Virus record (IMG/VR): IMGVR_UViG_3300028734_000023 | Span: 1 to 64,000 of that record | Reading direction: 5' to 3' (one strand) | Length of the DNA: 64,000 nucleotides | Source: a virus | In this document: positions 1-6,978 of the stretch, piece after piece | Numbering within the stretch: the stretch's first letter is position 1 | Layout of the letters: each line of letters opens with the position of its first letter | Made by a program: the position numbers and the translations under genes | The notes under the pieces: generated by a model | The model's database searches: none | Told to the model about the DNA's origin: nothing | What the model saw: only the letters and a program-made list of their open reading frames with translations

Positions 1-1666
1 TTTTAATAATATCACCTTTTTTTAATGATGTACTTTGTGGATGATCCACAGTTGCTCTTAAATATCGACCGGTTAAATCGTCTTCTGTTGACATAGGTTC
101 TTCAAATTGAGTTTTTGCAAATGCTTCAGCTTCAGATTTAGTAGCAAACCATTTAGCTTCACTAGCTTTAGATAAATTACAATAATCAGTTCCATTATAA
201 GGAAGTGATACTTTAACAGTTACTGGACCATTATCTCTTATTATTTTATCAATAGTTCCTTTAGGATGTCCACCATAATCTTTTAAAAGCACAACATAAG
301 TGCCAACAGACCATTTTTCAGGTTGAGTTTCTTTAACAATTTCTGCCCAAGTATTTTTATCAAAGTCAAATAATGTAACTTTTTTGTCACCATCTGTTAT
401 AACTCTTTTATTTTCTTTAAAAAATGCAGGAGTTTTTAAAACAGTATATTTATCATTTGAAACCACAGGAGACATAACAATAGTACCAATAGGATAACGA
501 CGAATTGCTTCGTCTAAAACTTCTTGAGTATCACGTTCATTCCAATCTTTTTTCGCTAATTCAACTATTTCAGCCCATTTACCACAAAGAAATACATGAC
601 ATTGTCTAGCTTCATCACATACATTATTTCTTGGATCAATTGTTAATTTAGATCCTAATGTATATATTGATCCAGTTGGTTTATTTCTGTATTTAGTTCC
701 AATAGGATACCTTTTATTAGCTTCAGCAAGAAGTTCTTCTTTAGAAACTTTAGTCCAATCCTTTTCTGTATTAGTTGAAGTTTCTTTCAAAACATATTGT
801 TTGAATTGAGTAAAAGTTATTTCTTCATATTCACTAAGCTTATCAGTATTTTTTGACAAACTATTAAACTTACCAGGACTTATACATAACCAATAATTTT
901 GTACATTACTGTTAGTCCACCCTTTTGATTTAAATAATTCATTAGCATAAGGAATAAGAAGTTTACCTTCAGCTTCAGAAGTAGCTATAACACGCCATTT
1001 TAATGGTAATGTGAATTCTTTAGGTTTAAATACCCATTTTTTAAACTGATCCATTGTGAGTTCAGGAACTTCTAAATGATTTATATTATTCCAAGCACCA
1101 TCTTCAAATAAATAACCGGCAGTTCCTCTATATTCATCATCATAACGAGATGTTTTTTTTCGCCATTCACTAATCAATTCAAAATCAGGCATAAGTTTAT
1201 TAACAGCAATACACCATTTTTTAGGTAATGAAGTTAATTCAGAATTCCATAAATCATAAAGAATTTGAGCTCTTTCTTTAGGATTACTTCCTTTTAATTT
1301 TAAATAAACTTCTTCATATGGACAAGTTGCACCTAATGAAATATGATTTTCTAATCCGTATAAAGAAAATGATCTTTCTTTGGTTTCTTTAAGCCACCTT
1401 TCTAATAAATCATCAGAAACAAATGGATCATAACCTAAAAGTTCTTGAATAGTTATTTCTGTTTTATTATTACTATTATGTCTTGAATAAAATTCTTTTT
1501 CTCTAGTATTAACTATATAAGGCCATGTTCCTCCACTAAATTGACGATATAAAGTATCTTTAGGAACAGAAGTATTCCATCCTTGACCTATTAATTTATC
1601 ATATACTTTTTCAAATATTTCAAAAGTAATAGACGGATTATATTTTAAATATTTATTCTTTAACAT
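1..1666 (-). CDS. Large hypothetical phage protein, C-terminus beyond the left edge
   Basis: At least 555 residues are encoded, from an ATG at 1666 to the window edge without a stop, so the C-terminus is missing. I do not recognise the family. The protein is soluble and rich in Trp, Lys and Glu, with no membrane segment. A short motif recurs late in the protein (KRYPIGTKY, then RRYPIGTIV about 60 residues on), which suggests repeated small domains. All of roughly 17 tryptophans are TGG, none TGA. It is the last gene of a minus-strand run and its start overlaps the end of the 81-aa gene upstream by 7 bases, implying translational coupling. Confidence 0.85.
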   Translation of the reverse strand, partial: MLKNKYLKYNPSITFEIFEKVYDKLIGQGWNTSVPKDTLYRQFSGGTWPYIVNTREKEFYSRHNSNNKTEITIQELLGYDPFVSDDLLERWLKETKERSFSLYGLENHISLGATCPYEEVYLKLKGSNPKERAQILYDLWNSELTSLPKKWCIAVNKLMPDFELISEWRKKTSRYDDEYRGTAGYLFEDGAWNNINHLEVPELTMDQFKKWVFKPKEFTLPLKWRVIATSEAEGKLLIPYANELFKSKGWTNSNVQNYWLCISPGKFNSLSKNTDKLSEYEEITFTQFKQYVLKETSTNTEKDWTKVSKEELLAEANKRYPIGTKYRNKPTGSIYTLGSKLTIDPRNNVCDEARQCHVFLCGKWAEIVELAKKDWNERDTQEVLDEAIRRYPIGTIVMSPVVSNDKYTVLKTPAFFKENKRVITDGDKKVTLFDFDKNTWAEIVKETQPEKWSVGTYVVLLKDYGGHPKGTIDKIIRDNGPVTVKVSLPYNGTDYCNLSKASEAKWFATKSEAEAFAKTQFEEPMSTEDDLTGRYLRATVDHPQSTSLKKGDIIK

Positions 1667-1905
1667 GTCTTTTTAGATTTAATTAATAACTCTGGTACAT
1701 AATACCGTTGAATACACGCATGAAATTGATTTCTACTATTAGATACTCGAGCAAGATCAGCTTCATTACAATTAAATTGCAACATAACATAATCAGGCAA
1801 AAGTTCTAAGTTCTGTAACTGACGACACACTATTTGGGATAACGGAGCAACAGCTTCGTCAGTCCAAATAGCATTAGTGTCATTAAATGTTATGAGTTTT
1901 ATCAT
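1660..1905 (-). CDS. Hypothetical protein, 81 aa
   Basis: A small soluble protein of unknown function. It ends TAA with a 7-base overlap into the large gene downstream and starts 2 bases after the stop of the membrane protein gene upstream. Tight packing and shared strand support it as a real member of the minus-strand operon. Three cysteines (one C-terminal) are visible but no motif I recognise. Confidence 0.7.
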   Translation of the reverse strand: MIKLITFNDTNAIWTDEAVAPLSQIVCRQLQNLELLPDYVMLQFNCNEADLARVSNSRNQFHACIQRYYVPELLIKSKKTC

Positions 1906-1907
1906 AT

Positions 1908-2324
1908 TTAAAAATTATCGTACCACCATTTTTTGGTGAACACATGACTACCACAAATTAACCACAATAAAGTTATTCCAAATAAAAGTATAGATGATAT
2001 AATACCACATATATAAGAACATTTAAAAATAATTGGAAGTTCTATCTCTTTGGTTTTATTACCAATATATGAATCTTTAAGTTTTATTTTATTAAATTCT
2101 TTACGAGGAACATCAATAAATTCACCAAAATCATCTTTATATGTAACAAAAATTTGTAAATCATTGTCACCAAGATCCCACATTCCAGTAACAGTACCTT
2201 TTTGATGAATAATCGTACCTTGACAACTTGGATTATAACAAAAATATCCAAATGAAAAACACATAAAAAAGAATATTGCAATAAATATTCCTTGTCTTAC
2301 GTAATCTAATATTTTAATTATCAT
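1908..2324 (-). CDS. Membrane protein with two terminal hydrophobic segments
   Basis: 138 aa. One hydrophobic segment lies near residues 12-30 and another near 100-122, with a polar domain between them (residues 35-95) that contains CYNPSCQG. The topology suggests a small inner-membrane protein with a periplasmic or cytoplasmic loop of about 65 residues. The C-terminus ends KKWWYDNF with both Trp codons TGG. It is packed between a 25-aa hydrophobic gene and the 81-aa gene. I do not recognise the family. Confidence 0.75.
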   Translation of the reverse strand: MIIKILDYVRQGIFIAIFFFMCFSFGYFCYNPSCQGTIIHQKGTVTGMWDLGDNDLQIFVTYKDDFGEFIDVPRKEFNKIKLKDSYIGNKTKEIELPIIFKCSYICGIISSILLFGITLLWLICGSHVFTKKWWYDNF

Positions 2325-2325
2325 A

Positions 2326-2403
2326 CTATCTAGATTTAATGATGTTAGTTATCATCACTGCAGCTATCGCTACAATGATGATGATTCCTAAGGATAATTG
2401 CAT
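2326..2403 (-). CDS. Single-span membrane miniprotein, 25 aa
   Basis: ATG at 2403 to TAG at 2326. The sequence is one hydrophobic helix (LGIIIIVAIAAVMI) followed by a basic tail (KSR). It fits exactly between neighbours, starting 2 bases after the upstream stop and ending 2 bases before the next start. Such placement supports translation, but conservation was not tested. Confidence 0.5.
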   Translation of the reverse strand: MQLSLGIIIIVAIAAVMITNIIKSR

Positions 2404-2404
2404 G

Positions 2405-2725
2405 TTACAATTTATTAATGAATTTGTAATAAGAATCAAAATTAGAATTACCTCGATCAGGAGACATATATTCACATTCCCAACCAGCTTTGTGATAAAG
2501 AGATTCGAAATCTAAATATTTTTTATCATATAAATGTCTTTCAAATGATGAACGATTTTCATATTCAGTTTGATCCGGATGATTAAAAGCTTTAGTAATG
2601 ATTTCTTTCTTTGTAATTGTAAAAGACCCACCATTATATCTTTCTTCAATCAATTGATTCACTGAATCAATGATATAATCAGGTAAAATACGTTTAACCT
2701 GATTTGGTCTAATTGGTTCAATCAT
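2405..2725 (-). CDS. Hypothetical soluble protein, 106 aa
   Basis: Polar protein beginning MIEPIRPNQVKRILPDYI and ending in KFINKL. The N-terminal half (about residues 10-45) looks helical. I do not recognise it. It starts one base after the stop of the 48-aa gene behind hammerhead D and precedes the 25-aa membrane peptide, so it is probably translated from the same ribozyme-processed message. Confidence 0.7.
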   Translation of the reverse strand: MIEPIRPNQVKRILPDYIIDSVNQLIEERYNGGSFTITKKEIITKAFNHPDQTEYENRSSFERHLYDKKYLDFESLYHKAGWECEYMSPDRGNSNFDSYYKFINKL

Positions 2726-2726
2726 T

Positions 2727-2873
2727 TTACTTGTAAGATATTAAAGTATCAGACTTTGCATTCCATGCTTTACGCATAATTTGCTTTTCATTTTGAGATG
2801 AGGTTAATATTTTACCTGCTTTAACCTTTTTGTGTTTAGTAACCACTTCGGATAATACAATAGTTTTTTCCAT
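2727..2873 (-). CDS. Small basic protein, 48 aa, first gene after hammerhead D
   Basis: ATG at 2873, TAA at 2727. It is basic and Lys-rich, starting MEKTIVLSEVVTKHKKV, with no membrane segment. The start lies 21 bases downstream of the predicted hammerhead cleavage site, behind the leader AAACTCAAAACAAATT. The N-termini of the first genes behind hammerheads A, C and D look alike (MSKTK, MNKTV, MEKTI), hinting at a small family. Function unknown. Confidence 0.65.
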   Translation of the reverse strand: MEKTIVLSEVVTKHKKVKAGKILTSSQNEKQIMRKAWNAKSDTLISYK

Positions 2874-2887
2874 TTTTAATTTGTTTT

Positions 2888-2952
2888 GAGTTTATACATA
2901 ATGTGTTTCGTCCAGCCTCTTCAGTAAACTTTTTAGCCTCTTCTGGATGAGG
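2888..2952 (-). ncRNA. Hammerhead ribozyme D (type I)
   Basis: On the minus strand the core reads CTGAAGA, then GGCTGGAC, then GAAA. A short helix III (CACATTATG) is followed by the cleavage triplet GTA (after base 2895) and TAAACT, which pairs with AGTTTA just before the core to form helix I. A 5' hairpin CCTC/GAGG (2949-2952 with 2935-2939 region) carries CCAG in its loop, complementary to CTGG in the helix II loop. Helix III is weak here (2-4 bp), the least certain of the four copies. It sits in the 5' leader of the 48-aa gene. Confidence 0.72.
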
Positions 2953-2954
2953 TG

Positions 2955-2990
2955 AATAAAAACGCAGCGGACGTTATAACCGCTGCGTTT
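2955..2990 (-). terminator. Rho-independent terminator upstream of hammerhead D
   Basis: An 11-bp stem AAACGCAGCGG/CCGCTGCGTTT (2960-2970 with 2980-2990) is followed on the minus strand by TTTTTATT. It would end transcripts from the 162-aa membrane gene. The T run directly abuts the 5' hairpin of hammerhead D. Confidence 0.85.
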
Positions 2991-3078
2991 AAATCAAATA
3001 ATAATACTAATATACTTCACATTTCACAATGTTCTGTATAAATCCAATAAAAATTTACAAATACTAACTATGGCTTAG

Positions 3079-3567
3079 TTATTTTAAGAGAATTTTAGCA
3101 AATGATGTATCATTCTTCATTTTCTCAATGAGTTCTTTAGAAGACATTTTCTTGGCTTCATCAAGTAATTTATTTTGTTGATCGACAACACCTAAGCTTG
3201 TTTTAGCATCCGCAGACATTGCTTTTAATTCGGATATAACAAATGTACTTAGTTCTTTAGGAATTTGTTTACATGTTGAATCAGTTGTAACATAATTCAT
3301 AGCAGTTCCACCACCAATGATTAACAACGTATCTTTTTTACTTGGTATGAATGCATGAGCAAGTAAACAAATTGAGAATATTGGAATTATCCAACGTAAA
3401 GGTTTACTACAACGATCATTTAAATCTTCATCACTTTCGATAAATGAAACCAGCTTCAATATAACATTGAGTGCTAAAAGAATTCCGAAGATAATTAATA
3501 CTCCTAAAAGTACATGTTTGAAACCATCGACTACTGTGAGCCAATAAAAGAGTTTAATATAATCCAT
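3079..3567 (-). CDS. Membrane protein, 162 aa
   Basis: Two hydrophobic segments near residues 18-42 and 59-73, then a hydrophilic C-terminal region of about 85 residues with helical, coiled-coil-like character (SELKAMSADAKTS onwards). Trp codons are TGG. The gene is followed by a strong terminator and preceded by the 102-aa gene at 7 bases. Family not recognised; a small phage inner-membrane protein is the most that can be said. Confidence 0.75.
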   Translation of the reverse strand: MDYIKLFYWLTVVDGFKHVLLGVLIIFGILLALNVILKLVSFIESDEDLNDRCSKPLRWIIPIFSICLLAHAFIPSKKDTLLIIGGGTAMNYVTTDSTCKQIPKELSTFVISELKAMSADAKTSLGVVDQQNKLLDEAKKMSSKELIEKMKNDTSFAKILLK

Positions 3568-3574
3568 TTTGTTT

Positions 3575-3883
3575 TTATTTATTTAATAATTTATTCATAT
3601 ATAAATCAAAATTTTCTTTACATGAAGTGAGAACTCCAACTTGATATGGTAATTCATTAGAAATATGAATATTATAATTTTTATCTTCTATTTTTAATAG
3701 TTCAGAATTTATAAATTCAGCAATACCTTTTGGAAGCCAAGCAGATGCTCTAATATGAGGTTTATCTTTAAATAAAACTTCACCTACAATTTGATCACTT
3801 TCAGGTACATTTGGATTTTGTGATTCATATACTCTAATTAATATATCACATTCATAACTTTTATTTAATGTAATTTTATTCAT
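3575..3883 (-). CDS. Hypothetical soluble protein, 102 aa
   Basis: A polar protein with mixed helix and strand character starting MNKITLNKSYECDILIR. No known motif seen. Its leader (3884-3980) contains a short hairpin AAAGGT/ACCTTT close to the start and follows a terminator, so it probably begins a separate transcript with the 162-aa membrane gene downstream. Confidence 0.7.
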   Translation of the reverse strand: MNKITLNKSYECDILIRVYESQNPNVPESDQIVGEVLFKDKPHIRASAWLPKGIAEFINSELLKIEDKNYNIHISNELPYQVGVLTSCKENFDLYMNKLLNK

Positions 3884-3982
3884 ATTTTAAGTTTTGAAAT
3901 AAGTGTGAAAGGTTGCACCTTTTATAAGAATTACCAACTGTAGCGCGTACACCTAATGTACCTATCTTACACACTAATTAGA

Positions 3983-4024
3983 TTAAAAGAGTTTCCTCCC
4001 CATATTTCTATGGTTTGGAAACTC
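3983..4024 (-). terminator. Rho-independent terminator
   Basis: Stem GAGTTTCC/GGAAACTC (3989-3996 with 4017-4024) with an inner CCATA/TATGG pairing, followed on the minus strand by TTTTAA. It lies just after the 64-aa membrane protein gene. Confidence 0.7.
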
Positions 4025-4032
4025 GAAAGAGT

Positions 4033-4227
4033 TTACTTTAAATAAAGACCGGTTAACATAGCAAATACAAACATTACTTCACAAAAATGAAATAATCCTA
4101 TAAATATTACGAAAATCTCGAATTCTTTAAGTACGACACGATGTAACCAATTAAATAAATGGGTTATTATTGTATGAGCGATAACAATCAACAATACTCC
4201 AAATGCGGGTTCGAATGTGATATGCAT
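4033..4227 (-). CDS. Membrane protein, 64 aa
   Basis: Two hydrophobic helices (about residues 8-24 and 37-62) around a short basic turn. The stop is 8 bases before a terminator. Its ATG overlaps the last base of the stop of the 25-aa gene upstream. Function unknown; its size and topology are holin-like, but so are many genes in this cluster. Confidence 0.6.
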   Translation of the reverse strand: MHITFEPAFGVLLIVIAHTIITHLFNWLHRVVLKEFEIFVIFIGLFHFCEVMFVFAMLTGLYLK

Positions 4228-4304
4228 TATTTAAATAGTGTTAAGATAAATAATCCAACTGACACACACATTATTACAATAGCAATAGCTTTAAATAGTT
4301 TCAT
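4227..4304 (-). CDS. Single-span membrane miniprotein, 25 aa
   Basis: ATG at 4304, TAA ending at 4227. The peptide is one hydrophobic helix with basic ends (MKLFKAIAIVIMCVSVGLF). Its ATG shares one base with the stop of the 58-aa gene upstream, a coupling arrangement typical of real phage genes. Confidence 0.5.
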   Translation of the reverse strand: MKLFKAIAIVIMCVSVGLFILTLFK

Positions 4305-4480
4305 TACTTACAAGTTTTAGTACGATAAATTGCACATGTTTTACCTAACATATCAAAGTTTTCTTCGGATGTAGCAAGCTCTCTTCTTTGATAAGCTGCT
4401 TGTCTTGGAGTTAAACCTGATATTATTTCTACTTTTACATTGTTACCTGTTATGGCGATGATTGATTTAGTTTTTGACAT
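4304..4480 (-). CDS. Hypothetical protein, 58 aa, first gene after hammerhead A
   Basis: Starts MSKTKSIIAITGNNVKVEI at 4480, 22 bases downstream of the predicted ribozyme cleavage point. A longer reading from 4534 would place the start inside the ribozyme and is unlikely. The mid region is helical and charged (TPRQAAYQRRELATSEEN). Two cysteines lie near the C-terminus. Function not recognised. Confidence 0.7.
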   Translation of the reverse strand: MSKTKSIIAITGNNVKVEIISGLTPRQAAYQRRELATSEENFDMLGKTCAIYRTKTCK

Positions 4481-4496
4481 AATCTTATTTGTTTTT

Positions 4497-4565
4497 GAGT
4501 TTGATATGTTTAAACATATTTCGTCCAGTCTCATCAGAAACTATTTTATACTCTACTGGTTGAGT
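4497..4565 (-). ncRNA. Hammerhead ribozyme A (type I)
   Basis: The minus strand has core CTGATGA (4537-4531), G-ACTGGA-C as a minimal helix II, and GAAA (4522-4519). The palindromic helix III (TATGTTTAAACATA) is followed by ATC as the cleavage triplet (cut after 4503). The next bases AAACT pair with AGTTT before the core, closing helix I. A 5' hairpin ACTC/GAGT exposes CCAGT, which is complementary to ACTGG in the helix II loop. All invariant core bases are present. Confidence 0.85.
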
Positions 4566-4569
4566 TAAT

Positions 4570-4618
4570 AAAAAAGAGAGTACACACTATATGTCCAAAT
4601 GCGACGATGTGTACTCCC
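4570..4618 (-). terminator. Rho-independent terminator upstream of hammerhead A
   Basis: Stem GAGTACACA/TGTGTACTC (4578-4586 with 4608-4616) followed on the minus strand by TCTTTTTT. It ends the structured-RNA region and is immediately followed by the ribozyme 5' hairpin, the same order as at 2955-2990. Confidence 0.85.
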
Positions 4619-5121
4619 TTAGTGTTTGTTATCAAAATTAATATGATAACCATTGTTTACTTCGCGGTACATCACCGATAAAATCGGTGAATCTAACCGG
4701 GAAGCATTCTTTCGTAATAAAGAGCTTCACCCTTTTGCTCCCATAGCCAGTTTCAGGACGATATTACGTTGGCTTGTTTTTGACACCAGCAATTAGCACG
4801 GCATCGGTTTTAGTATACCTATCTTTTATTAATTTGTCTTCAAGGATTGACAGAATGGATGCTATTTGTACATATAGCCGTTATACCTTACACTCGGAAG
4901 TTCCACACTTTCATCGGAGGATTGCGCACAGGTTTTCATTATACTTATTTGCAGTTAGTATTATACTGTTTAAAGGCATCAAACCACCATACTGAATCTC
5001 TTCTTGATTAGTTATTCAGATATGCTTCTTATATAAGAGATTATATTATTTATAACGTTATTATATAGAGAATATACATATCCAACCGTTTATCTGATGA
5101 AAGTTGCTTGATGCTAAGAGT
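4619..5121 (-). ncRNA. Candidate large structured non-coding RNA
   Basis: Some 500 bases without a credible gene, visibly richer in G and C than the flanking genes. On the minus strand there is a run of hairpins: GTTATCA/TGATAAC near 4630-4655, TCACCGA/TCGGTGA near 4671-4692, TCTTT/AAAGA inside GGG..GAAGC/GCTTCCC near 4698-4732, and AGCCA/TGGCT near 4743-4775. A terminator follows directly. The TTAGATT loop next to CCGG resembles a T-loop. An ORF on the plus strand (4774-4995) has no support. I cannot assign a known class; large phage ncRNAs such as ROOL or GOLLD are possible comparisons. Confidence 0.5.
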
Positions 5122-5265
5122 TTAAAGTATATTTACAATAATTGCAGCTAATAAAAATCCAGCTGCGGCAGCATATAAATGCGACATAATATGATTTTCT
5201 TTATCAAAACATATTAATCCCATAAATATATCAAATGCTAAACATAGACTGAGTATAATTACCAT
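5122..5265 (-). CDS. Membrane protein, 47 aa
   Basis: ATG at 5265, TAA at 5122. Two hydrophobic segments (IILSLCLAFDIFMGLI and AAAAGFLLAAIIVNIL) flank a charged stretch. The start overlaps the stop of the 59-aa gene upstream. It is the last protein gene before the structured intergenic region. Function unknown. Confidence 0.6.
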   Translation of the reverse strand: MVIILSLCLAFDIFMGLICFDKENHIMSHLYAAAAGFLLAAIIVNIL

Positions 5266-5444
5266 TAGCTTATGTATTTAAACATTAATATTCCACAATC
5301 AATAAGTAAAGAAAGCATTACATATCCCATTCGTGATTCTTCTTGCCATTTGATAATATTGAATTGTAGTCCAATAAATGAACCTAACAAGTAAAAGATA
5401 ATCCATGGTGCAATGTATAATAGAGTTTTTTCAGTTTTAGTCAT
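5265..5444 (-). CDS. Membrane protein, 59 aa
   Basis: ATG at 5444, TAA at 5265. Two hydrophobic helices (residues 8-27 and 42-55). Both Trp codons are TGG. It starts MTKTEKTLLYIAPWIIFYL, similar in pattern to the neighbour that starts MLTKTQAIVICLSPFLIFYL, suggesting local duplication of a small membrane gene. The start overlaps the upstream gene by 8 bases. Confidence 0.6.
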   Translation of the reverse strand: MTKTEKTLLYIAPWIIFYLLGSFIGLQFNIIKWQEESRMGYVMLSLLIDCGILMFKYIS

Positions 5445-5556
5445 GTTTTTTGATTTTACATTCTATTGATATAAACATTGCACACAATTCTACAAATAAA
5501 TAGAAGATTAAGAACGGTGATAAACAAATTACTATTGCTTGAGTTTTAGTTAACAT
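5437..5556 (-). CDS. Membrane protein, 39 aa
   Basis: ATG at 5556, TAA at 5437. A single long hydrophobic helix with a basic tail (CKIKKHD). The N-terminus resembles the 59-aa neighbour downstream (KTxxxxxYxxPxxIFYL pattern), so the pair may be paralogues. The start overlaps the stop of the 97-aa gene by one base. Confidence 0.55.
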   Translation of the reverse strand: MLTKTQAIVICLSPFLIFYLFVELCAMFISIECKIKKHD

Positions 5557-5849
5557 TATAGATCTTCATTTTTAAATTTGGTGATGAAATTATCTAACCA
5601 TTTAAATCGGATATTAAAGCGAACTCTTTTTATGAGTTTATCGCATAACATACAGATAAAAACAATTAATAATAATCCAATCATAAATATCACTATTAAT
5701 GTATTTATTCCAGGAATAAACCACATAAAATCACATTCAGCTTCATATTTACTAAATATATCTAAATACTTCGGAGATGCAATTCTATATAAGACACTAC
5801 ACAGAACAATGGATAATAAATATCCAACAATTAATAAGAATAGTACCAT
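5556..5849 (-). CDS. Membrane protein, 97 aa
   Basis: Two hydrophobic segments (residues 2-22 and 43-70), then a basic C-terminus (LIKRVRFNIRFKWLDNF). The opposite-strand ORF over the same bases has no support. It sits in a continuous operon with one-base or few-base overlaps on both sides. Function unknown. Confidence 0.65.
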   Translation of the reverse strand: MVLFLLIVGYLLSIVLCSVLYRIASPKYLDIFSKYEAECDFMWFIPGINTLIVIFMIGLLLIVFICMLCDKLIKRVRFNIRFKWLDNFITKFKNEDL

Positions 5850-5851
5850 GA

Positions 5852-6019
5852 TTATTGTAATGGAATGTGAAACTTAATACACAACATAAGTACAATCCCA
5901 CACATTATAAATCCACACGCAAAACCTCCAAGTAATACACCTGTAAGATCTTTTTCAATATAATATTTTCTTGTTAGAAATATATCGAAACATAATAAAA
6001 GTAATAATAATATTATCAT
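5852..6019 (-). CDS. Membrane protein, 55 aa
   Basis: ATG at 6019, TAA at 5852. Two hydrophobic helices separated by a short charged turn (TRKYYIEKDLTG). The second contains a glycine-rich, cysteine-containing stretch (LLGGFACGFIMCGIVLML). Packed 2 bases from both neighbours. Function unknown. Confidence 0.55.
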   Translation of the reverse strand: MIILLLLLLCFDIFLTRKYYIEKDLTGVLLGGFACGFIMCGIVLMLCIKFHIPLQ

Positions 6020-6021
6020 GA

Positions 6022-6294
6022 TTATTTGATTTTAAATTTATCAATTGGATACTCGTACGATGTTATATCATCATCATACACATAAACCTTGATTTTATCC
6101 CGAGATTTAATGTGTGTGATGTAATATGTGTAAACCAATTTATGTTTTGGTTTAGTTATTGATTCAACTTGTGTAGCAATTGTGGGTTTTGTAGCTTGAT
6201 GCATATGCCCACTTCTTGCTTCACAAGATGTTAATACTCGTAAAAGAATAATAACCAAAACTATTACAATAATATTAACAATAATTTTAATCAT
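6022..6294 (-). CDS. Predicted lipoprotein, 90 aa
   Basis: An N-terminal hydrophobic signal of about 20 residues ends in the lipobox-like LTSC (Cys 24), followed by a polar mature domain of about 65 residues rich in Lys and Tyr. A small exported or anchored phage protein is likely. Its ATG overlaps the stop of a second predicted lipoprotein gene, so two lipoproteins are encoded in tandem; superinfection exclusion is one role known for small phage lipoproteins, but nothing here proves it. Confidence 0.65.
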   Translation of the reverse strand: MIKIIVNIIVIVLVIILLRVLTSCEARSGHMHQATKPTIATQVESITKPKHKLVYTYYITHIKSRDKIKVYVYDDDITSYEYPIDKFKIK

Positions 6295-6563
6295 TATTCT
6301 TTAGGTCTAATTGAGTTAACACTAATACTATCGAATCCAACAAACGTTTGTTCTTTAAGTATTTGTACAGCTTCAATTGGAGTACGAGCACTAATGAATG
6401 TAGAACGTTTTAGAAACTTACCAGAAAGATATCCTTTGTAAGTTATTGTGTAAGTTTTTGATAATACTGGAGCATGTCTTCTTGATTGAGAATTACATGC
6501 AGTAAAAGAAACAATTAATACTATTGCTACAACAATATTAATAATAAAGATTTTTAATTTCAT
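6294..6563 (-). CDS. Predicted lipoprotein, 89 aa
   Basis: A signal peptide of about 22 residues ends in FTAC (lipobox, Cys 23), followed by NSQSRRHAPV and a mature domain with alternating strand-like segments (TYTITYKGYLSG) and a helix (TPIEAVQILKEQ). The order resembles small DUF-type exported beta-alpha proteins, but I cannot name the family. It is directly coupled to the second lipoprotein gene downstream. Confidence 0.65.
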   Translation of the reverse strand: MKLKIFIINIVVAIVLIVSFTACNSQSRRHAPVLSKTYTITYKGYLSGKFLKRSTFISARTPIEAVQILKEQTFVGFDSISVNSIRPKE

Positions 6564-6564
6564 T

Positions 6565-6747
6565 TTAAACTGATTTTTCTAAATGAATAGCAATGTTAAC
6601 AATTAATAATAGTATTATAATACCATATAATATACATATCTTTGGTAATTTAAAGTATGTAAATACATCAACTATAAGAGCTACTAAAATTGCAACCATT
6701 ACCACTATTAAAATGATAACGATTGTAATTAATATTATGTTTAGCAT
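6565..6747 (-). CDS. Membrane protein, 60 aa
   Basis: I start it at the ATG at 6747 (MLNIILITIVIIL); an upstream ATG at 6786 would overlap a tiny gene and is less natural. Two hydrophobic segments of about 22 and 17 residues are separated by VFTYFKLPK. It stops 2 bases before the lipoprotein gene. Confidence 0.6.
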   Translation of the reverse strand: MLNIILITIVIILIVVMVAILVALIVDVFTYFKLPKICILYGIIILLLIVNIAIHLEKSV

Positions 6748-6751
6748 TTGA

Positions 6752-6802
6752 TTAATTTTTATGAATATTAGATGCAATATGATCAAATAAAAATATTGCC
6801 AT
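6752..6802 (-). CDS. Possible micropeptide, 16 aa
   Basis: ATG at 6802 to TAA at 6752, reading MAIFLFDHIASNIHKN. It fills the gap between the 45-aa gene and the next membrane protein exactly, which is its only support. It may be a translation relay or chance. Confidence 0.25.
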   Translation of the reverse strand: MAIFLFDHIASNIHKN

Positions 6803-6825
6803 TATTATTAAACCTATTGGTCAAA

Positions 6826-6963
6826 TTAATGATGTTGTAAAAATGCTCCGATATTTTGACCGTTATTTAAATACATACTACCAGGAAAATTATATTCTAA
6901 TACAAGTAATAATATTGGACATAATATTAATCCAATAATATAAATAATGATTAATGTTATCAT
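6826..6963 (-). CDS. Membrane protein, 45 aa, first gene after hammerhead B
   Basis: ATG at 6963, TAA at 6826. One hydrophobic helix (residues 2-22) then a polar C-terminus (NFPGSMYLNNGQNIGAF). The start is 22 bases downstream of the predicted hammerhead B cleavage site, behind the leader AAACTCAAAAACTTATTT. Function unknown. Confidence 0.6.
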   Translation of the reverse strand: MITLIIIYIIGLILCPILLLVLEYNFPGSMYLNNGQNIGAFLQHH

Positions 6964-6978
6964 AATAAATAAGTTTTT

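Noticed and set aside
4497-4565. First interpreted as an H-type pseudoknot riboswitch (GUUUC/GAAAC plus CCAGU/ACUGG)
   Set aside because: The GUUUC/GAAAC pairing uses bases that form the hammerhead core; the ribozyme fold explains CUGANGA, GAAA, helix III and the AAACU flank in all four copies.
4774-4995. Plus-strand 73-codon open frame in the structured region
   Set aside because: Opposite to all neighbours, no promoter or ribosome site, and overlaps a hairpin-rich region ending in a terminator on the other strand.
5578-5877. Plus-strand 99-codon open frame
   Set aside because: It is antisense to two packed minus-strand membrane genes and its composition mirrors them.
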